Shown piece after piece: positions 11,206 through 23,802 of a DNA stretch of 64,000 nucleotides. The stretch is from Deinandra increscens subsp. villosa (taxonomy: Eukaryota > Streptophyta > Magnoliopsida > Asterales > Asteraceae), in NCBI GenBank assembly GCA_039602395.1, contig JBCNJP010000007.1, forward strand, positions 119,322,957 to 119,386,956, written 5' to 3'. How positions within the stretch are numbered: the stretch's first letter is position 1; each line of letters opens with the position of its first letter. A program made the translations under genes and the position numbers. Below the pieces are notes generated by a model. It was given only the letters and a program-made list of their open reading frames with translations. It was not told the origin of the DNA and searched no databases.

Positions 11206-13528
11206 ATGAGGAGCAGAGGGGAAAAAGATGAACATCTGTTCAGAGACTCATCAATTGGGTTAATGAGGCTTCTTTTCGTTTTGATTCTGTTTGTGATCGG
11301 AATAATCATCGGTTTGATTTCGAGTTCACATATCGACAGGTATTTCACTTCACAACCGCCTAATTTTTACATGAATAGTTATATATCTGCTGCACCTGCT
11401 CCAAGTCACAGTTACAGTTACAAAAAAGACAGCAGTTATGATCATAATGATCAAAATTGTAGTACTGAATCAGCCATGTGTAAGAACCAAGATTGTTTGA
11501 GTATGGAGAGCTTTAGAATGCCTAAGAATTTGACCCATAAAATGACTGATAAGGAGCTGTTTTGGAGAGCCTCATTAGTGCCTGATAAACCCGAGTACCC
11601 GTTTCGCCGAGTGCCTAAGGTTGCCTTTATGTTCTTGACAAGAGGGCCTCTTCCGTTTCGGTTGTTGTGGGAGCGGTTTTTTCGCGGGCAGGATGTGAAT
11701 AAGTACTCGATTTATGTGCATTCGAATCCCGGGGTTGAGCTGGTTTTTCCCAATTCTTCGGTGTTTTATGGTCGTCGGATTCCTAGCCAGGTATGGGTTG
11801 ATCTGTTCTTGTTTGGCTTGTGATTGATGATCTCTTTGATTGGTGTATAATGTATGTATCATTGATCTTTTGTGTTAAAAAATATAGTGTGCGAAATGGT
11901 TTCGAGATTATAGAAATTGTACCTTTGTTGAATCTAGTATCTAGTGGTTTAGATTGCTGTTCTTCAAGACTGTTAGATTTTGTTGTAAAGATAGTAATAT
12001 GGACATATAGGTAAACTTGTAGCTTGAAAATCTATCAAAAAGGGTAATATACATTTTGTTATGAGGTAGTAGTTAAAACTTAAAAGGGTAAAGTAGACCC
12101 ATTGGAGTAAAAATGGTTGCCTAGACTGTCTGTCTGTCTCTTGTTATTTTCTTCTTTTCTCAGATATTTTTTTTTAAAATTTTTTAGGATGTGAGATGGG
12201 GAACTGTCACACTTGTTGATGCCGAGAGACGACTTCTAGGCAACGCCTTGCTCGATTTTTCTAACGAGCGATTTGTTCTCCTATCAGAAAGCTGCATTCC
12301 GGTATACAACTTCCCAACCGTATATAAATATCTCATTGGTTCAACCCACAGCTTCCTTCAATCGTATGATGACCCGTCTCGTTACGGGCGAGGCCGATAC
12401 AGTCGTCGAATGAAACCCGATATCAAGCTTCCTGATTGGAGGAAGGGGTCTCAATGGTTCGAGATTCAACGCACTCTTGCCATCAAAATAGTCTCCGATA
12501 CAAGGTATTGTTCTTTTCTCAAAATTTCGTTGGTTGATGAAGTAGAGATGGCAAATTCGACTAGTCAAGGGGTTGGCTAATGGGCACGGGTCGAATTGGA
12601 GCATTATTCTATACCAGTCAAAACGGGTCAGGATGTGTTAACCTAAAATACTGTCTCCAATCTAAAATAGCATGATTACACAAAAAGATTTATATTAATA
12701 ATATGCCGAGTAAATTGTCATTTTCGTCCTTGTGGTTTGCACAAAATTGCCAATTCAGTCAAATAGTGTAAAAATTGCCAATTTCATCCCTTTGGTTTTT
12801 AAAAAATTGTCAATTCAGTCTAAACCAGCAAGTTTTTGGACCGAATTGACAATTTTTTGCAAAACCACGGGGAGGAAATTGACAATTTTTTGCAAATCAT
12901 TGGAAGAAATTGGCAACTTTTTGTAAACCATAGAGTGTCTGGTTCATTTTTTAATCTATTGACTTAATTGACAATTTTATGCAAACCACAGAGTCGAAAA
13001 TGACAATTTACTCTAATATGCCCTAGTGACATTTGACCCGTTTTATTTTTAACTATTTTTAACCCGTTAGAAGTCGAACGTCATATGGGTCGACCCATTC
13101 CCTAGTAAACGGGCTGAAATTGCCATATATAAGAAAAAGAACATACAAATCAGAGTACAAATAGAGATGATTCTCTAGCTAAAATACAAATTTCTTGTAC
13201 CAGGTACTATAACATCTTCAGATGGTACTGTCTACCTTCTTGCTACCCAGACGAGCACTACCTACCAACATTCGTGAACATGTTTCACGGGACTCTAAAC
13301 GCTAACAGGACGATAACTTATGTTGATTGGTCACTAGGGGGCCCACACCCCGCGAGTTTTCAGGCCGAAAACATTACAGAGAACTTGATACATCACATTA
13401 GAAACAATGGGACCACTTGTTCCTATAACGGAGAGACAACTTCCGTTTGCTTCTTGTTTGCTCGAAAGTTTAAACCGAATGCATTAGCCCCGTTACTCCG
13501 TCTCCCATCAACACTACTCGGATTTTGA
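11206..13528 (+). CDS. GT14 BC10-like glycosyltransferase, 3 exons
   Basis: Exons 11206-11790, 12188-12504 and 13204-13528 join in frame through GT-AG junctions (phases 0 and 2) to give 408 residues, normal for this family. The product is a type II Golgi membrane protein. It has a short basic N-terminus, one membrane segment (about residues 22-43, LLFVLILFVIGIIIGL), a Ser/Tyr-rich stem, then the DUF266/core-2 branching-enzyme-like GT14 domain. That starts at KVAFMFLTRGPLPF and continues through DAERRLLGNALLD, RFVLLSESCIPVYNF, RKGSQWFEIQR, PDEHYLPT and VDWSLGGPHPASF to FLFARKF near the C-terminus. Relatives such as rice BC10 affect cell-wall and arabinogalactan sugars; the exact acceptor cannot be read from sequence. 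No frameshift or missing block was seen. Intron 2 carries a MULE-type MITE. Confidence 0.93.
12708..13013. mobile_element. MULE-type MITE in GT14 intron 2
   Basis: Begins GAGTAAATTGTCATTTTCG and ends with the inverted complement. Flanked by a perfect 9-bp duplication TAATATGCC (12699-12707 and 13014-13022). It is 306 bp and noncoding. It may be nested in an older element, because sequence just outside (ATGGCAAATTCG near 12548, GAAATTGCCAT near 13117) also forms an inverted pair. Confidence 0.88.
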
Positions 13529-13950
13529 GATTACCGAGTCGTGTGTGGCCTATTTGTTGTAGATGTTGATGTTTAGAGTACATGTAACTTGCTAGTACCT
13601 GGGTATACATTGATCAATTAGAAAGTGTACACCATTTTTGGGAGGGTTTGCATCAATAATGAGTATTATATTTAAAATAATTGGAATTGTTTCATTTTTG
13701 TAGTATATAAATGGGAAAGTGAGTGTGATGGTTAGCTACTTTCACTTTTCTTCCACAATAGGCACTTTGCTATGTTGCACTATGATAAAGTCATTGCACT
13801 ATAATTCACCTGCAACCAGTTTTTTAAGCACCAAAGTGGAATACATTAGATCATGCGGTATGCTTCTTATTTTCTCGGCGTGGTCCCACGTGGCAAGTCC
13901 TTTGGCGGCGCTAAACCACCCCTCAATTGCGTTATCTTCCGGCGTGGTCG

Positions 13951-14148
13951 AATGACGTCAAAACATTCACGGCGTGATTTCTTTAGACTTTCTTCCTCCT
14001 ATCAATTAATATCCATTCATATACTATAGAATGTTTTGAGTGTTTGGTAAGTCAATGACGTCAAAACATTCACGGCGTGATTTCTTTAGACTTTCTTCCT
14101 CCTATCAATTAATATCCATTCATATACTATAGAATGTTTTGAGTGCTT
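13951..14148. repeat. 103-bp tandem duplication
   Basis: Two nearly identical units begin AATGACGTCAAAACATTCAC at 13951 and 14054. They lie about 420 bp downstream of the GT14 stop. The near identity suggests a recent duplication. Confidence 0.9.
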
Positions 14149-14466
14149 GTTGACTTATTAGCTTTTTGAAAAGCAAATAAGCAGTTTTGAGTGTTTGGTA
14201 AGTCAATAAGCACTTTTGCTTTTGGCTTTTTAAAACTGCTTATAGCTTTTTGACTTGTGAATTACCATACTGCCCTTATTTTAACTTATATTCACCTAAC
14301 GTTATACCTACTTAACCTTTTTTAGTCATTTTACATATAAAAACACTTATCCACTTAAATAAGCAAATCCAAACATTTTTTAAAAACTCATTTTTAAAAA
14401 GTCATAAGCAATCACTTTTCACAAAAAGCACTTATTCACTTAGATAAGCAATCACAAACAAGCCCT
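14138..14466. mobile_element. Probable hAT-like MITE
   Basis: Left end (GAGTGCTTGTTGACTTATTA) and right end (CAATCACAAACAAGCCC) are rich in complementary AATAAGC/GCTTATT and AAAAGC/GCTTTT phrases, as in the AAGC-type plant MITEs. Imperfect ends and no clear target duplication limit the call. Confidence 0.35.
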
Positions 14467-14681
14467 TAATCTACTACACCACACCAGGTCACCAGTATAC
14501 CCTCATGTATGTAAAAGATTATGTGGTCTAGTCAGTGCTGACATGACCACCACACCACACATGAATATATCTTTATGATTTATGATGTGGTGGTGGTTTT
14601 GATAAATAAAAAAAAGGGCTACACGTCATAAATATATAAATATTTTCTATTTAGAAATAGATTCTTTACATGAAATGTGGT

Positions 14682-14799
14682 CAACCCTTAGGTTGTCGTA
14701 TTGTGGTAAGAGGCAAAGCCTCTTTGGAGAGAGACCAAGGATCAAACCTTGGCATAGTGAAAATTAGTAGAAATACAAAAATTAGCCGTTAAAAAAAAA
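14682..14799 (+). mobile_element. tRNA-derived SINE with TSD
   Basis: About 118 bp. An A-box-like TGGTAAGAGGC (about 14704) and a B-box-like GGATCAAACC (about 14739) sit at Pol III spacing. The 3' end is TTAAAAAAAAA. The body is flanked by an ATGAAATGTGGT duplication (14670-14681 and 14800-14811). These four features together mark a recently retroposed SINE. Confidence 0.8.
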
Positions 14800-14811
14800 A
14801 TGAAATGTGGT

Positions 14812-16430
14812 GAAAGTTAAAAGATAAATAAATAAGAATATGTTGAATAAAAAGAGAGAAATTAGAGTGGGGGAAACGTTCTTCATTTCATCTTTTTCAT
14901 CAACATACACGACACGTACATATATATGAATACAAATATACAATAAGTGTGCCGTGTTTAGTACTCTTAATTTAATACTCTTAATAAATGTATAATTTCT
15001 CTTACTTTTTAACGGCCAAATTACACATCAAATACACAATTCTTATGTTTTGAACAAAGATCTCCATCAAATAGGACATTGTCTCTTATCACCAAGCTAC
15101 AACCTAATTGATGTATAATGTTTGTCATAATTATAGAACTTATAACAGAATAAATACATTTAAATTAACCTAAATGATGTATAATGTTTGTCAAGTCTTC
15201 CCTCATCGCCAGTAACCATTAGAACCAGTCCTAGTAGTTAAATTACATTTTGATAGTCATTAGATGCACGAATTAAGTTATCGTCTAGTAGAGGATATTA
15301 TCTCAAGTATAAACATAAACATATCTTGCATGTTTTAACCCCTCAACTTTTTTTTAATTATTCTGTCATTTGTCATCAACGAGATTTAAACACTCACCAC
15401 AAAGGAATGTACATCACCTTATTTCACGTATCATACCTTTTATGTTCTACGTATATGTTTTAAATAGTTATATTTGTTCAACATATAATACATTATAAAT
15501 TCATATATCATTAAAAACGAGTAGGTACTGTCTGTGTATTGGCGCGTTACGCCAACCCATTTTGTTTTTTAACGCATGAACTTACAATATAGGGTTGATC
15601 ATGTGAAACCAAGTCGTGCTAAAGCTCTTGTTTTGGCGTTGGAGACGAACTGATTTTCAAAAAACTCCGATGAAAACTCAAATCCAATATACATACGCAG
15701 ACACATTGATAATAGCCTATACAAGAAAACATCAAAATAAACTTAAAATATCCGAACGCAAATATAGATCCCACAACAACAAAAGATTAAAAATAACAAT
15801 AAAACAAACAACACTTAAAATAATATTAATAAAATAGTAAATTAAAGTAAAACATTAAAACAATCAAAGTTTTTTTTTTTTTTAACAATTGACAACACGT
15901 CGTCACGACGTCACGTCCGGAACACATTTTTAGGCGGTTATAAAAATAGAAAAATAATTAAAACAATTGCCAAAAAAAATTAAGAGAATGCTAAGCTGGC
16001 TATACCACAAATTCTCAATTGGTCCAGAAAAGTTAGGATAAATAAACATTAAAAGTTAAAATTACACATCTTGGTTTTTAATATTTAGAGTAATTTCATA
16101 CCTAAAATGGGTAATCAACATTAAAACAATGTAATACTATTACATATGCACCACCCAAAATGGATTAACGTTTTTTGTGCATCCAACAAACAATTTCGGA
16201 TGCTTTTCAATAGGTGGTAAATTAATGTTTTCTGTGTGTGCGATCAACCATGGAACCATTTTACAATATTCAAAAACTTAAAATGAATGGAAAAGAAAAA
16301 GAAGCCATATCCCTTGTACTACGCAACATCATCCTTGCGATTTTGAAATAAAAATGATAAAGTAATGCCACCTCATTGATGTCGCGCCCATGAGGCAGTT
16401 ACTCTGTCTAGCCATAAGGCACGAGGTTGA
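14812..16430. other. AT-rich intergenic DNA, no gene seen
   Basis: No supported gene or complete transposon. Contains poly-A/T runs and short direct repeats only (for example ATGATGTATAATGTTTGTCA-like phrases near 15110 and 15175). Confidence 0.5.
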
Positions 16431-16434
16431 GAAT

Positions 16435-16536
16435 AGAGAGATTGTTGAGAGCGTAGAGTCTTGTTTACACATTTTTAAATTTTATAGAGAGATTGTTGAG
16501 AGCGTAGAGTCTTGTTTACACATTTTTAAATTTTAT
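16435..16536. repeat. 51-bp tandem duplication
   Basis: Two identical units starting AGAGAGATTGTTGAGAGCG at 16435 and 16486. A second short tandem pair with a period of about 45 bp follows at 16711-16800 (CTAAATA(T/C)GGAAATACC). Confidence 0.85.
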
Positions 16537-16989
16537 TGGGTTCATATCAGAAATACTTTGATTTTATATAAAATAAAATAAAAGACCTAATGAATGGTTA
16601 GGGCTTTAATTAAAGTAACATTGAAATCAAATTATTAAATAAATCAAATAAATTAAAAAGATTACGTGTGTAACGTCAATAGAAGTGTATTTAGGTCTCT
16701 TTGAAACTATCTAAATATGGAAATACCAAAAATATAGCCTCAGTGGTGCATCATACTAAATACGGAAATACCAAAAATATGACCTCTGTGGTGCATCATA
16801 AAACCAAGTCGACACGACACATATCGAAACTATATAGCCTTTTATTTTATTTTATTTCAAGGCGAGTTGTTTTATTTTTACATTAGAGCATTTGGTATAT
16901 ATGGTGTGATGAGTGTTATGTAAGTGTTGACTGAACCACACGAAATCATCACACACAAAGGGTATACATGGTTTGGTGTCGTGTGTGAT

Positions 16990-18525
16990 GTTGGGTTATT
17001 TTTAATATAATTTAAACAAAAAAACAAAAAACAAAAATCAATAAATGGTGTATTTTGATTGGACAATGCCACAACCCCTTCCTCTCCACGCCGTTGAGTT
17101 CTTCATGGGGATCTTCCACACCATCCCAGGCAGTGTTCCACGCCGTTGAGTTCTTCACGGGAATCTTCCATACCATCCCAGGCAGTGTTCCACGCGTTGA
17201 GTGGGCGTGATGGCCCTTCACACTTACAATAACGAAGTATACCTGATACTCTTAAAGAAACAATTTTAACGTTTTACAGATGCTTAATTAATAAAAATAC
17301 AAAAGTATCATTGAGATGGTATTGATTAAAGGACAAGTGAAAGATTATGAAATTAACTAGTACGTTGGAAGTGACGTTCAATAGATAGCAAGAGATGGAG
17401 TTGAATTCATATGAAAGCACCATTGTAACCAAGTTTGTTTTCATTTTATTTACAACTAGATTTTGCTATTTGTATAATGTATAGATAATATAGATAATGC
17501 TGGTGCACAAGACAATTGTATTGTTAAACGTAATTAAAGTTAATGAAAAGAAAAAAATAGGGGCAGCCTGATGGGTTAAAGCAACCCAAGCTAGGGGTTA
17601 GGGTCTTATTTTAAAAAAAATTATTATATGTATATGTATTTTTAAATAAGTTTATACAGGGACGTCTTAGTAATTATGAAGGCCTAAAGTCAACTAAAAT
17701 CCGGAGGCTCTTTCAAACATATATAACATTTATAGTTGTCAAATTATACAATGTTCAAAGGGGATAGAGCTTCATATTTTGTTTGAAATTTGGCATAAAA
17801 TATAGTAGGCCCTTTTAAATTATTTTCTCATGCCCCAAAGGTTTTTTCAGCCCAATGTAGCAACCCTTGATTTTTTTTACCCAATTAGCAGCCCTAACTT
17901 ACAAAAAGGAATCATAAAACGAGGGTTTTTTCTTATTAATCTCTCTCGCGAGCAACCATTCGTATGCCCCAGAGTCCATATCCCCAGTTCATAACTAATA
18001 GTGATAGTGACTCTGTAATCCCTAATTAAAGTGATAGCGACTCCCAGTCTGGACCAAACATGCTTCATTCAATCGAAGATATTGATGGATGGTGGCGGAT
18101 GAAAAATCATGAAATGGAGATCCTGATAGGGAATGAGAAATCGTGAAACGAAGATCTTGATGGATGCTTCATTGACTTGAAGATCTTGATAGGGATTAGG
18201 GGATGAAAAGCTGCAACGAAATGGAAGTGTCTTCAGATGTATAAGGGTGGGTTTCATCCAGGTTATAACTTAAATATGGTTTTCAAAAGGGTCGAATCTA
18301 GATCCATGAACTTTGATAATTCTTTTTTCCATTTTAACTGTAAATTTTGAGAAATTAACACCTAAACAAAATCATATGTGACACACTTTAAAACATGTCA
18401 TTTATAATTTAAAAATTCATGTTTAATACTTAATATTTGGTATAGATAGATTAATTAAAATTAAAAAAAAAACAAACAAACATAAACATAAACGAACTTT
18501 TGCCGAACGGTTTATAGGTCTAGGT
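16990..18525 (-). repeat. Right arm of large inverted repeat
   Basis: Inverted copy of 1-1334, ending where TAGACCTATAAACCG reads on the minus strand. This arm is complete in the window. Its inner end holds two and a fraction copies of a 54-bp GC-rich unit (CACGCCGTTGAGTTCTTCA..CAGGCAGTGTTC, 17085-17200). Its outer end abuts the upstream region of CMC2. Inside 16872, GAGCATTTGGTATATATGG looks like the terminus of a MITE. Confidence 0.85.
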
Positions 18526-19710
18526 GCGTTCCCTTTCACTACTGGTACATCTGGAAGCCACGTCGACGAGTGAAACAAATCCTTTGGTTTCAAACGTAGA
18601 CGTTTCATCATCAAATTTCAGTTTCCCGGCGACTGATTGTTCATTTGTTTGGTCGCTTTAATATCCAGGTTCATCCTCCCTCTCTCTCTCTATTACCCAT
18701 GTGTTTGTTCTATGTAAAATTAGGGTTTCAAATGAATCAATCTCATTCCGTTCGTTTCTGATTCTTAACTTTTTGACGAGACCTTTCGATTTCTTACGCA
18801 ATTAACTATATAGTCTGATTAATTTGTTTATCCGCTGCAGATTGTTCCCTAGAATTTTATGTGGTTGTTTATCTAATTCAAGCTTTAAGATTTACTGGCA
18901 CAATTTATGGTCTCTGCTTAAACTTATAGGACATATGTATTTTTCTAGTATTTCCAGGATCTTTATTTCAGGGTCCAGCTTTGTTACTATGTTGTCAAAA
19001 GATCACACTTTCAGGCGCACAGGCATCATACACCCTACTTAAAATTGTCTAATTATGTCTAGAACAATTAAACTAGCCCTAAACAAGCCCGGAATCAGCT
19101 TAAAAACGGTCTAAACTAGCCTAAACATATCTAAAACACCTAAAATGGTTATATTTATACTATGTGTCTCACTTCAAAATGCTCTTGCCCTTTAATGCTT
19201 TTTTTCGTGCCTTGTGCCTATGGCCAAAGCTCACCCCTTGCGCCTTTTGCATTTGACAACTATGCTTTGTTATAAGATGCTTGTTGATGTTTTTTTGTCC
19301 AAAAAGCACAAGCATTTGGAACCAATCCTCAGCATAAAGAATCAAACTCAAATCATTATGTGAGGTTTGTGAGAGGAGTATAAATGTTTGAGAGAGGCTT
19401 ACCATATAATGGTCTGTTATCCAATGTCTAACATGTCAATTTTGGCATAACTAGGTAACTTCACTTTGTATGAATGTGTATGCGAAAGTGAAGGATTCAT
19501 TTTGTTAAAAGCTCTTATTTTTTGGTGAATTGAAGACTTTGAAATTGGTTGAACATGTTTTTGATATCAAAATAAGCATATGTGAATATGTTCACTTGTT
19601 TTGTTTGTTATTTTATTTTTTGTTCTTGTTTTTTTATATGATGATGTAAAGTGATGTTCTGAATGTTTTAATTTGTGCAGTTTTCTCTATTTTGATTGCA
19701 ACATATAGAA
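18526..19710 (+). promoter_or_regulatory. CMC2 upstream region and leader intron
   Basis: GC content and CT-runs rise at 18640-18690 (CCTCCCTCTCTCTC), as in a plant 5' leader. A strong acceptor (TTTGTGCAG, ending 19680) lies 30 bp before the CMC2 ATG, which implies a leader intron of about 1 kb. The donor cannot be fixed by eye; CCAG/GTTCAT at 18668 is one candidate. No TATA box stood out. Confidence 0.5.
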
Positions 19711-20202
19711 ATGCATCCTCCATTGACGTTACATAGACACCCAATGTGTGCTGAAGTAAGTTAAAAGACTCATTTGCCCACTTCCTCTATAAGAAACAAC
19801 TTTGAAATGCTTTATATCAAATTTAGGATATAGAATGCCTAAATCCACCCCGGTATTCAATCCCTGAAACTGATGTTACACACCATTTGGCATTGTCTTT
19901 GGTGTAGATAATCGAACTGTTTCAGAAGTGCCATAATGACCATCCTTATGGAAAATTCTTCGGTGAGTGCACGGATCTTAAGATAAAGCTCGATAGGTGC
20001 TTCCGTCAGGAAGTAAGCCTTCTTCAACCACCACTTTATCTTTTTATCTTTTTTTTTTCCTTACAAATTTGAATTAAAAGAATGTTATCACTGGCAGAAA
20101 GCAGTAAAGAGGAAGGCAAATTTTGAAGAGAGTAAAAAATTAAAAGAGAGACTACAAGCTTATAGGAAAGAAACTGCAACCGAAACCGAGAATATCATGT
20201 GA
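19711..20202 (+). CDS. CMC2: CMC2 cytochrome c oxidase assembly factor
   Basis: Coding exons 19711-19755, 19908-20012 and 20098-20202 (all phase 0, GT-AG) give 84 residues, beginning MHPPLTLHRHPMCAE and ending ENIM. The protein is a small twin-CX9C factor of the mitochondrial intermembrane space, homologous to COX assembly mitochondrial protein 2. Such proteins are oxidatively folded by the Mia40 relay and help assemble complex IV. Both motifs are intact: C13-X9-C23 (CAEIIELFQKC) and CTDLKIKLDRC. The C-terminus is a charged helix. Length and the N-terminal MHPPLTLHRHP block match plant family members. A duplicate of its last exon and 3' flank is at 25410-25857. Confidence 0.95.
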
Positions 20203-20532
20203 AGAAAGCCTACTCTATTTGATTTTTGTAAGTTAGTCTGTCACTTGTTTGTGATTCACTAGAACTGTGTTTGTGTCATCTCAACATGCTAGTGATCTTT
20301 AAATCTTTGTACCATATTTGGCTATGCCTAAAAGCAATAATTTTAACCCATTTATAACATGATATGATTATGTATCATGCTGAAGATATTAAATGAGTGA
20401 ATCTTGACTATTCAAGTAGAAAAGAAACACTTGAAAACTGAATCAGATGCACAAAAATTTATAACTTTTGAAGGTGTCAATCGTGTAGGATAGACAGATT
20501 GAATAGTTGAGAAACAGCTAAAGTTTGCTTCA

Positions 20533-23500
20533 CAAACCGTTCTTTTGGTTTCTTAGTAATATCTGATTTTTTGGGGAAATTCTAAATTTTCATATTTTTC
20601 TTTGCTATTAGTAACAAGAAATAGGAAAAGTATGGTTCAGTTAAGCCTAATGTTTGAGTTCACCGGTTAGAGTTTTTCTAATTTGAATCAATTTTCCTGC
20701 TTTTGTTCCAGCTTATGGTGCTTTCTAGTATGTTTTTGTTTACACTAACTTCACATTACAACAAACTCAAAGCCTATGTATTTAGATTCTGAATCTTCAA
20801 GATCTATATGGAAGTTAAAGTTTAAGTTACTGATATTTTCAAGGCATTAGTAATAAGAACCAGGGTTGTTGTTTAGAATTAGCAGCCAATTTTAGGCTTC
20901 ACAATGTGTTCTATGAGTAGTCAAACCTTTTACTGATCCATCTTAATGTCTTGTTTTCTGTTTCTTATTAACTTCTGATGTTCAGATTGTCTTAATGTGC
21001 TTATGTTTATGTTTACCTTTATAATTTGGCTTTGGTTCCTTATTAACTTTTGAGGTTTCTTTTGCCGTGATGTGTGTGTGTGTGTGTGTATGCTAAGTAT
21101 TGACTCGGATAGACTAAATTGTAACTTTTATACCAAATCTACATGATCATAACTGTAGTAAACTATCTATAAATTTTGATAGGAATCCATTAACCTGTAT
21201 TTTCTTTTTAGGACCTGGTAGAGTTAGCTTCATCTATGCCTCATATCTGATTTCTAGATTAGGTTTTCCCTTATCACATGTAATGTTTGTGAGCCTTTGT
21301 GTTATGAACTCAAAAGCCCAAAGTCATGGACCCAATGAAATAGCCCAGTCCAACAAGAGATCAACATGCCCGGTTATATAAGATGTTGCTTTGAGGAAAT
21401 AGGGTTAAGAAAGATATGAATTGTAATGTGTGTTCTCTTCCCATCTCCAATTCTCTGATCTGATTCTCATCCCCTTCTTCTCAATTGTTTCCTAATTTGA
21501 GTGTAATCCTTCCATCAATATCAATAGCAATTTTAGAATTCAATTACCTGTTAGTAGTGAAATACCTATTCACTACACTTTGACAGTTAGAAGTTTCATT
21601 TGAGAAACTAACAGTTTCAACTAAGACACAATAAACACACCTTTCTTTTGGTTTCCTAGTAATCTCAGAATTTTTTTACATAACCTTTTTATTTCTTTAG
21701 CCATTAATAGTACAATTGGGAAAAGTATGGTCCACCTTTGTCTAATGTTTGATTTCTTTTGGTAGACTTTCCTGCTCAGATTCAGTGTTTCTGATCGTGA
21801 CAGTTTACGATGCTCTCCAAAAATTTTCCGGTTATAACTTTATACTAAGAAACAAGGTGAATGTTTAGAATTAGCAGCCAATTTTAGGCTTCAAAATGTG
21901 TGGTATGCATACTTAAACCTTATATTGATCTATCTGAATTTCTTACTTTCGGTTTCTCATTATTATGTATTTGTGTTTATGTTGCTACCTTTGAATATCT
22001 GATCATTACATTTGTGTCTTACCTATGAATATCTAAAAATCACAATCTTTTTTTCACTAAAGAAAAGAAAAAGAAACCAACTGCTTACGAGTGTGTGCCT
22101 CTGTTTTAAAACCTCTCACTGCTATGTGTATAGTGGCTTACTTTTCTAATCTGTGGTTTATAACATATCTTCCTGCTGCTTGTAACGGTGTTAACAAACC
22201 TCTTAATTTTGTGTTTGTTTTCTTCTCTTTATCATAACGAGCGTTACGATTTCCAATGGCAAAAGGTTAGAATAATCTAGTTTAATCAAACATAATGGGA
22301 CTAGTCTTGTTGACTATAGACAACATAATCTCAAAAACATCTAGTCACTTGTATGTTGTATAATACCACTACTAAATATAGACTTTATAAATTGCACATC
22401 CCAGTTTTGACTATAGGCAAAGTCAAAACACAAATATCATAACGACCCTTGAAAACATTATCATTTTCTAAAAGAAGCAAGATCGGTAGTCACTGTCTAC
22501 ATTTTATTCTACAACAATCTTCAATATATTTCACAATGAGTTAATAACAACCCCAACCGGTTTTTAAACCCGAACATCCCAACCTGTTCTTCAACCTATA
22601 CATCTTCAACCCATTATTCAACCTAAATAACCCTAATCTGGTATTCACCTTGAATAGTCCTAACAAGCTCAAGAGTAATAGTTATTGACCCCAATTGAAA
22701 AGAGACCTGACCCAACTTATCACTTTTGCTAATTGGCAACAACTTATACAAGTCACCGCCGATTTCGTTCTTGAAACCCAACCCATGTCACCTGATTTTG
22801 TTTCTGAATCACAATCTCTCCCTACTACGAAACTAAAACATATAAGCAACAACCTTAATCATCAGTACCCAAAAGAGGCGTTAGACCTCGGTGTGAGAAA
22901 TGGGACACGGATGAAGTGATTTAACATGACATGATGCGGAGCCAAACGAGTTTGAGTTTGAATTTAACATGTTTTTTTTTCTTCATAAAAATATTAGAAC
23001 GTTTATGACATTATTAAAACCGTGTAAAGATTTGGAGCATGAGAGGATGAGGTTTCTAGGGTTTGTGAATTAACGCATGAGAGGTGTGGTATAATTACGT
23101 AACTAGTATCTCATATGTAAATCGACTGAGCTTTTTGTTTAATAGAAAAATCTAAGATCATTAGCCGAAAAGACTCAAATATTTAAGAAATATAAACATC
23201 ATACCATTATTCGTTAGAAAAAAAATGTTACTACTCAACTAGTTAAACATAGAATATGTCAGAGTCCCAAATAATGTTTAGGATCTAAATAATGAAAGCT
23301 GACTATTGGTTTCAAGATGTAAACCGTAAGGCGTAAACCATGAAAAAAGAACAATATATAACCGATCAACATAGATATACACTCGTTTGAACGATTCAAT
23401 GACACTAACCTTTTTGTTCACATCTATAATGAGTTATATGAAATTCTTATTTATTTATTTTTCCTAACCTTCATTGTATATATTTTGCATAAATACTTGT

Positions 23501-23650
23501 ATATTGATGGCCAATAAAAAATAGAATAGTTTGATAATAAAATAATATCTAAACAAGAAAAAAAAGTTATAAGTTAAAACTTTTACACTAAAATACTTGG
23601 TACATTTTCTAATAAAAAAATAGTTCATTCTCTTTTTTTACTTGTCACGT
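20533..23650. other. CMC2 to LOB-like 1 intergenic region
   Basis: No gene supported. A diverged direct repeat links about 20540-21000 and 21640-21960 (shared TTCTTTTGGTTTC, TTAGCAGCCAATTTTAGGCTTCA). A solo LTR sits between them at 21300-21577. A (TG)n run is at about 21070-21088. The 22695-22919 ORF lacks any domain. Confidence 0.55.
21300..21577. mobile_element. Solo LTR with 5-bp TSD
   Basis: A 278-bp unit starting TGTTATGAAC and ending CACTACA. It is flanked by a perfect 5-bp duplication CTTTG (21295-21299 and 21578-21582). TATATAAG at about 21375 could be its TATA box. No internal retrotransposon sequence adjoins it, so this is a recombined solo LTR or a very small TRIM-type LTR. Confidence 0.7.
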
Positions 23651-23802
23651 ATCACGTACAATATAAATGTAAAGGGGGCATGCCACTTCACCCATTTTCT
23701 GCTCTGTGTTCGCCTGCAGTCCGTCCTTAAACACACAACCAATTGATTTCATTTCCAAAGCAAGCAATCAACTTGGAATCATTTTCTTCCCCAACACACA
23801 AA

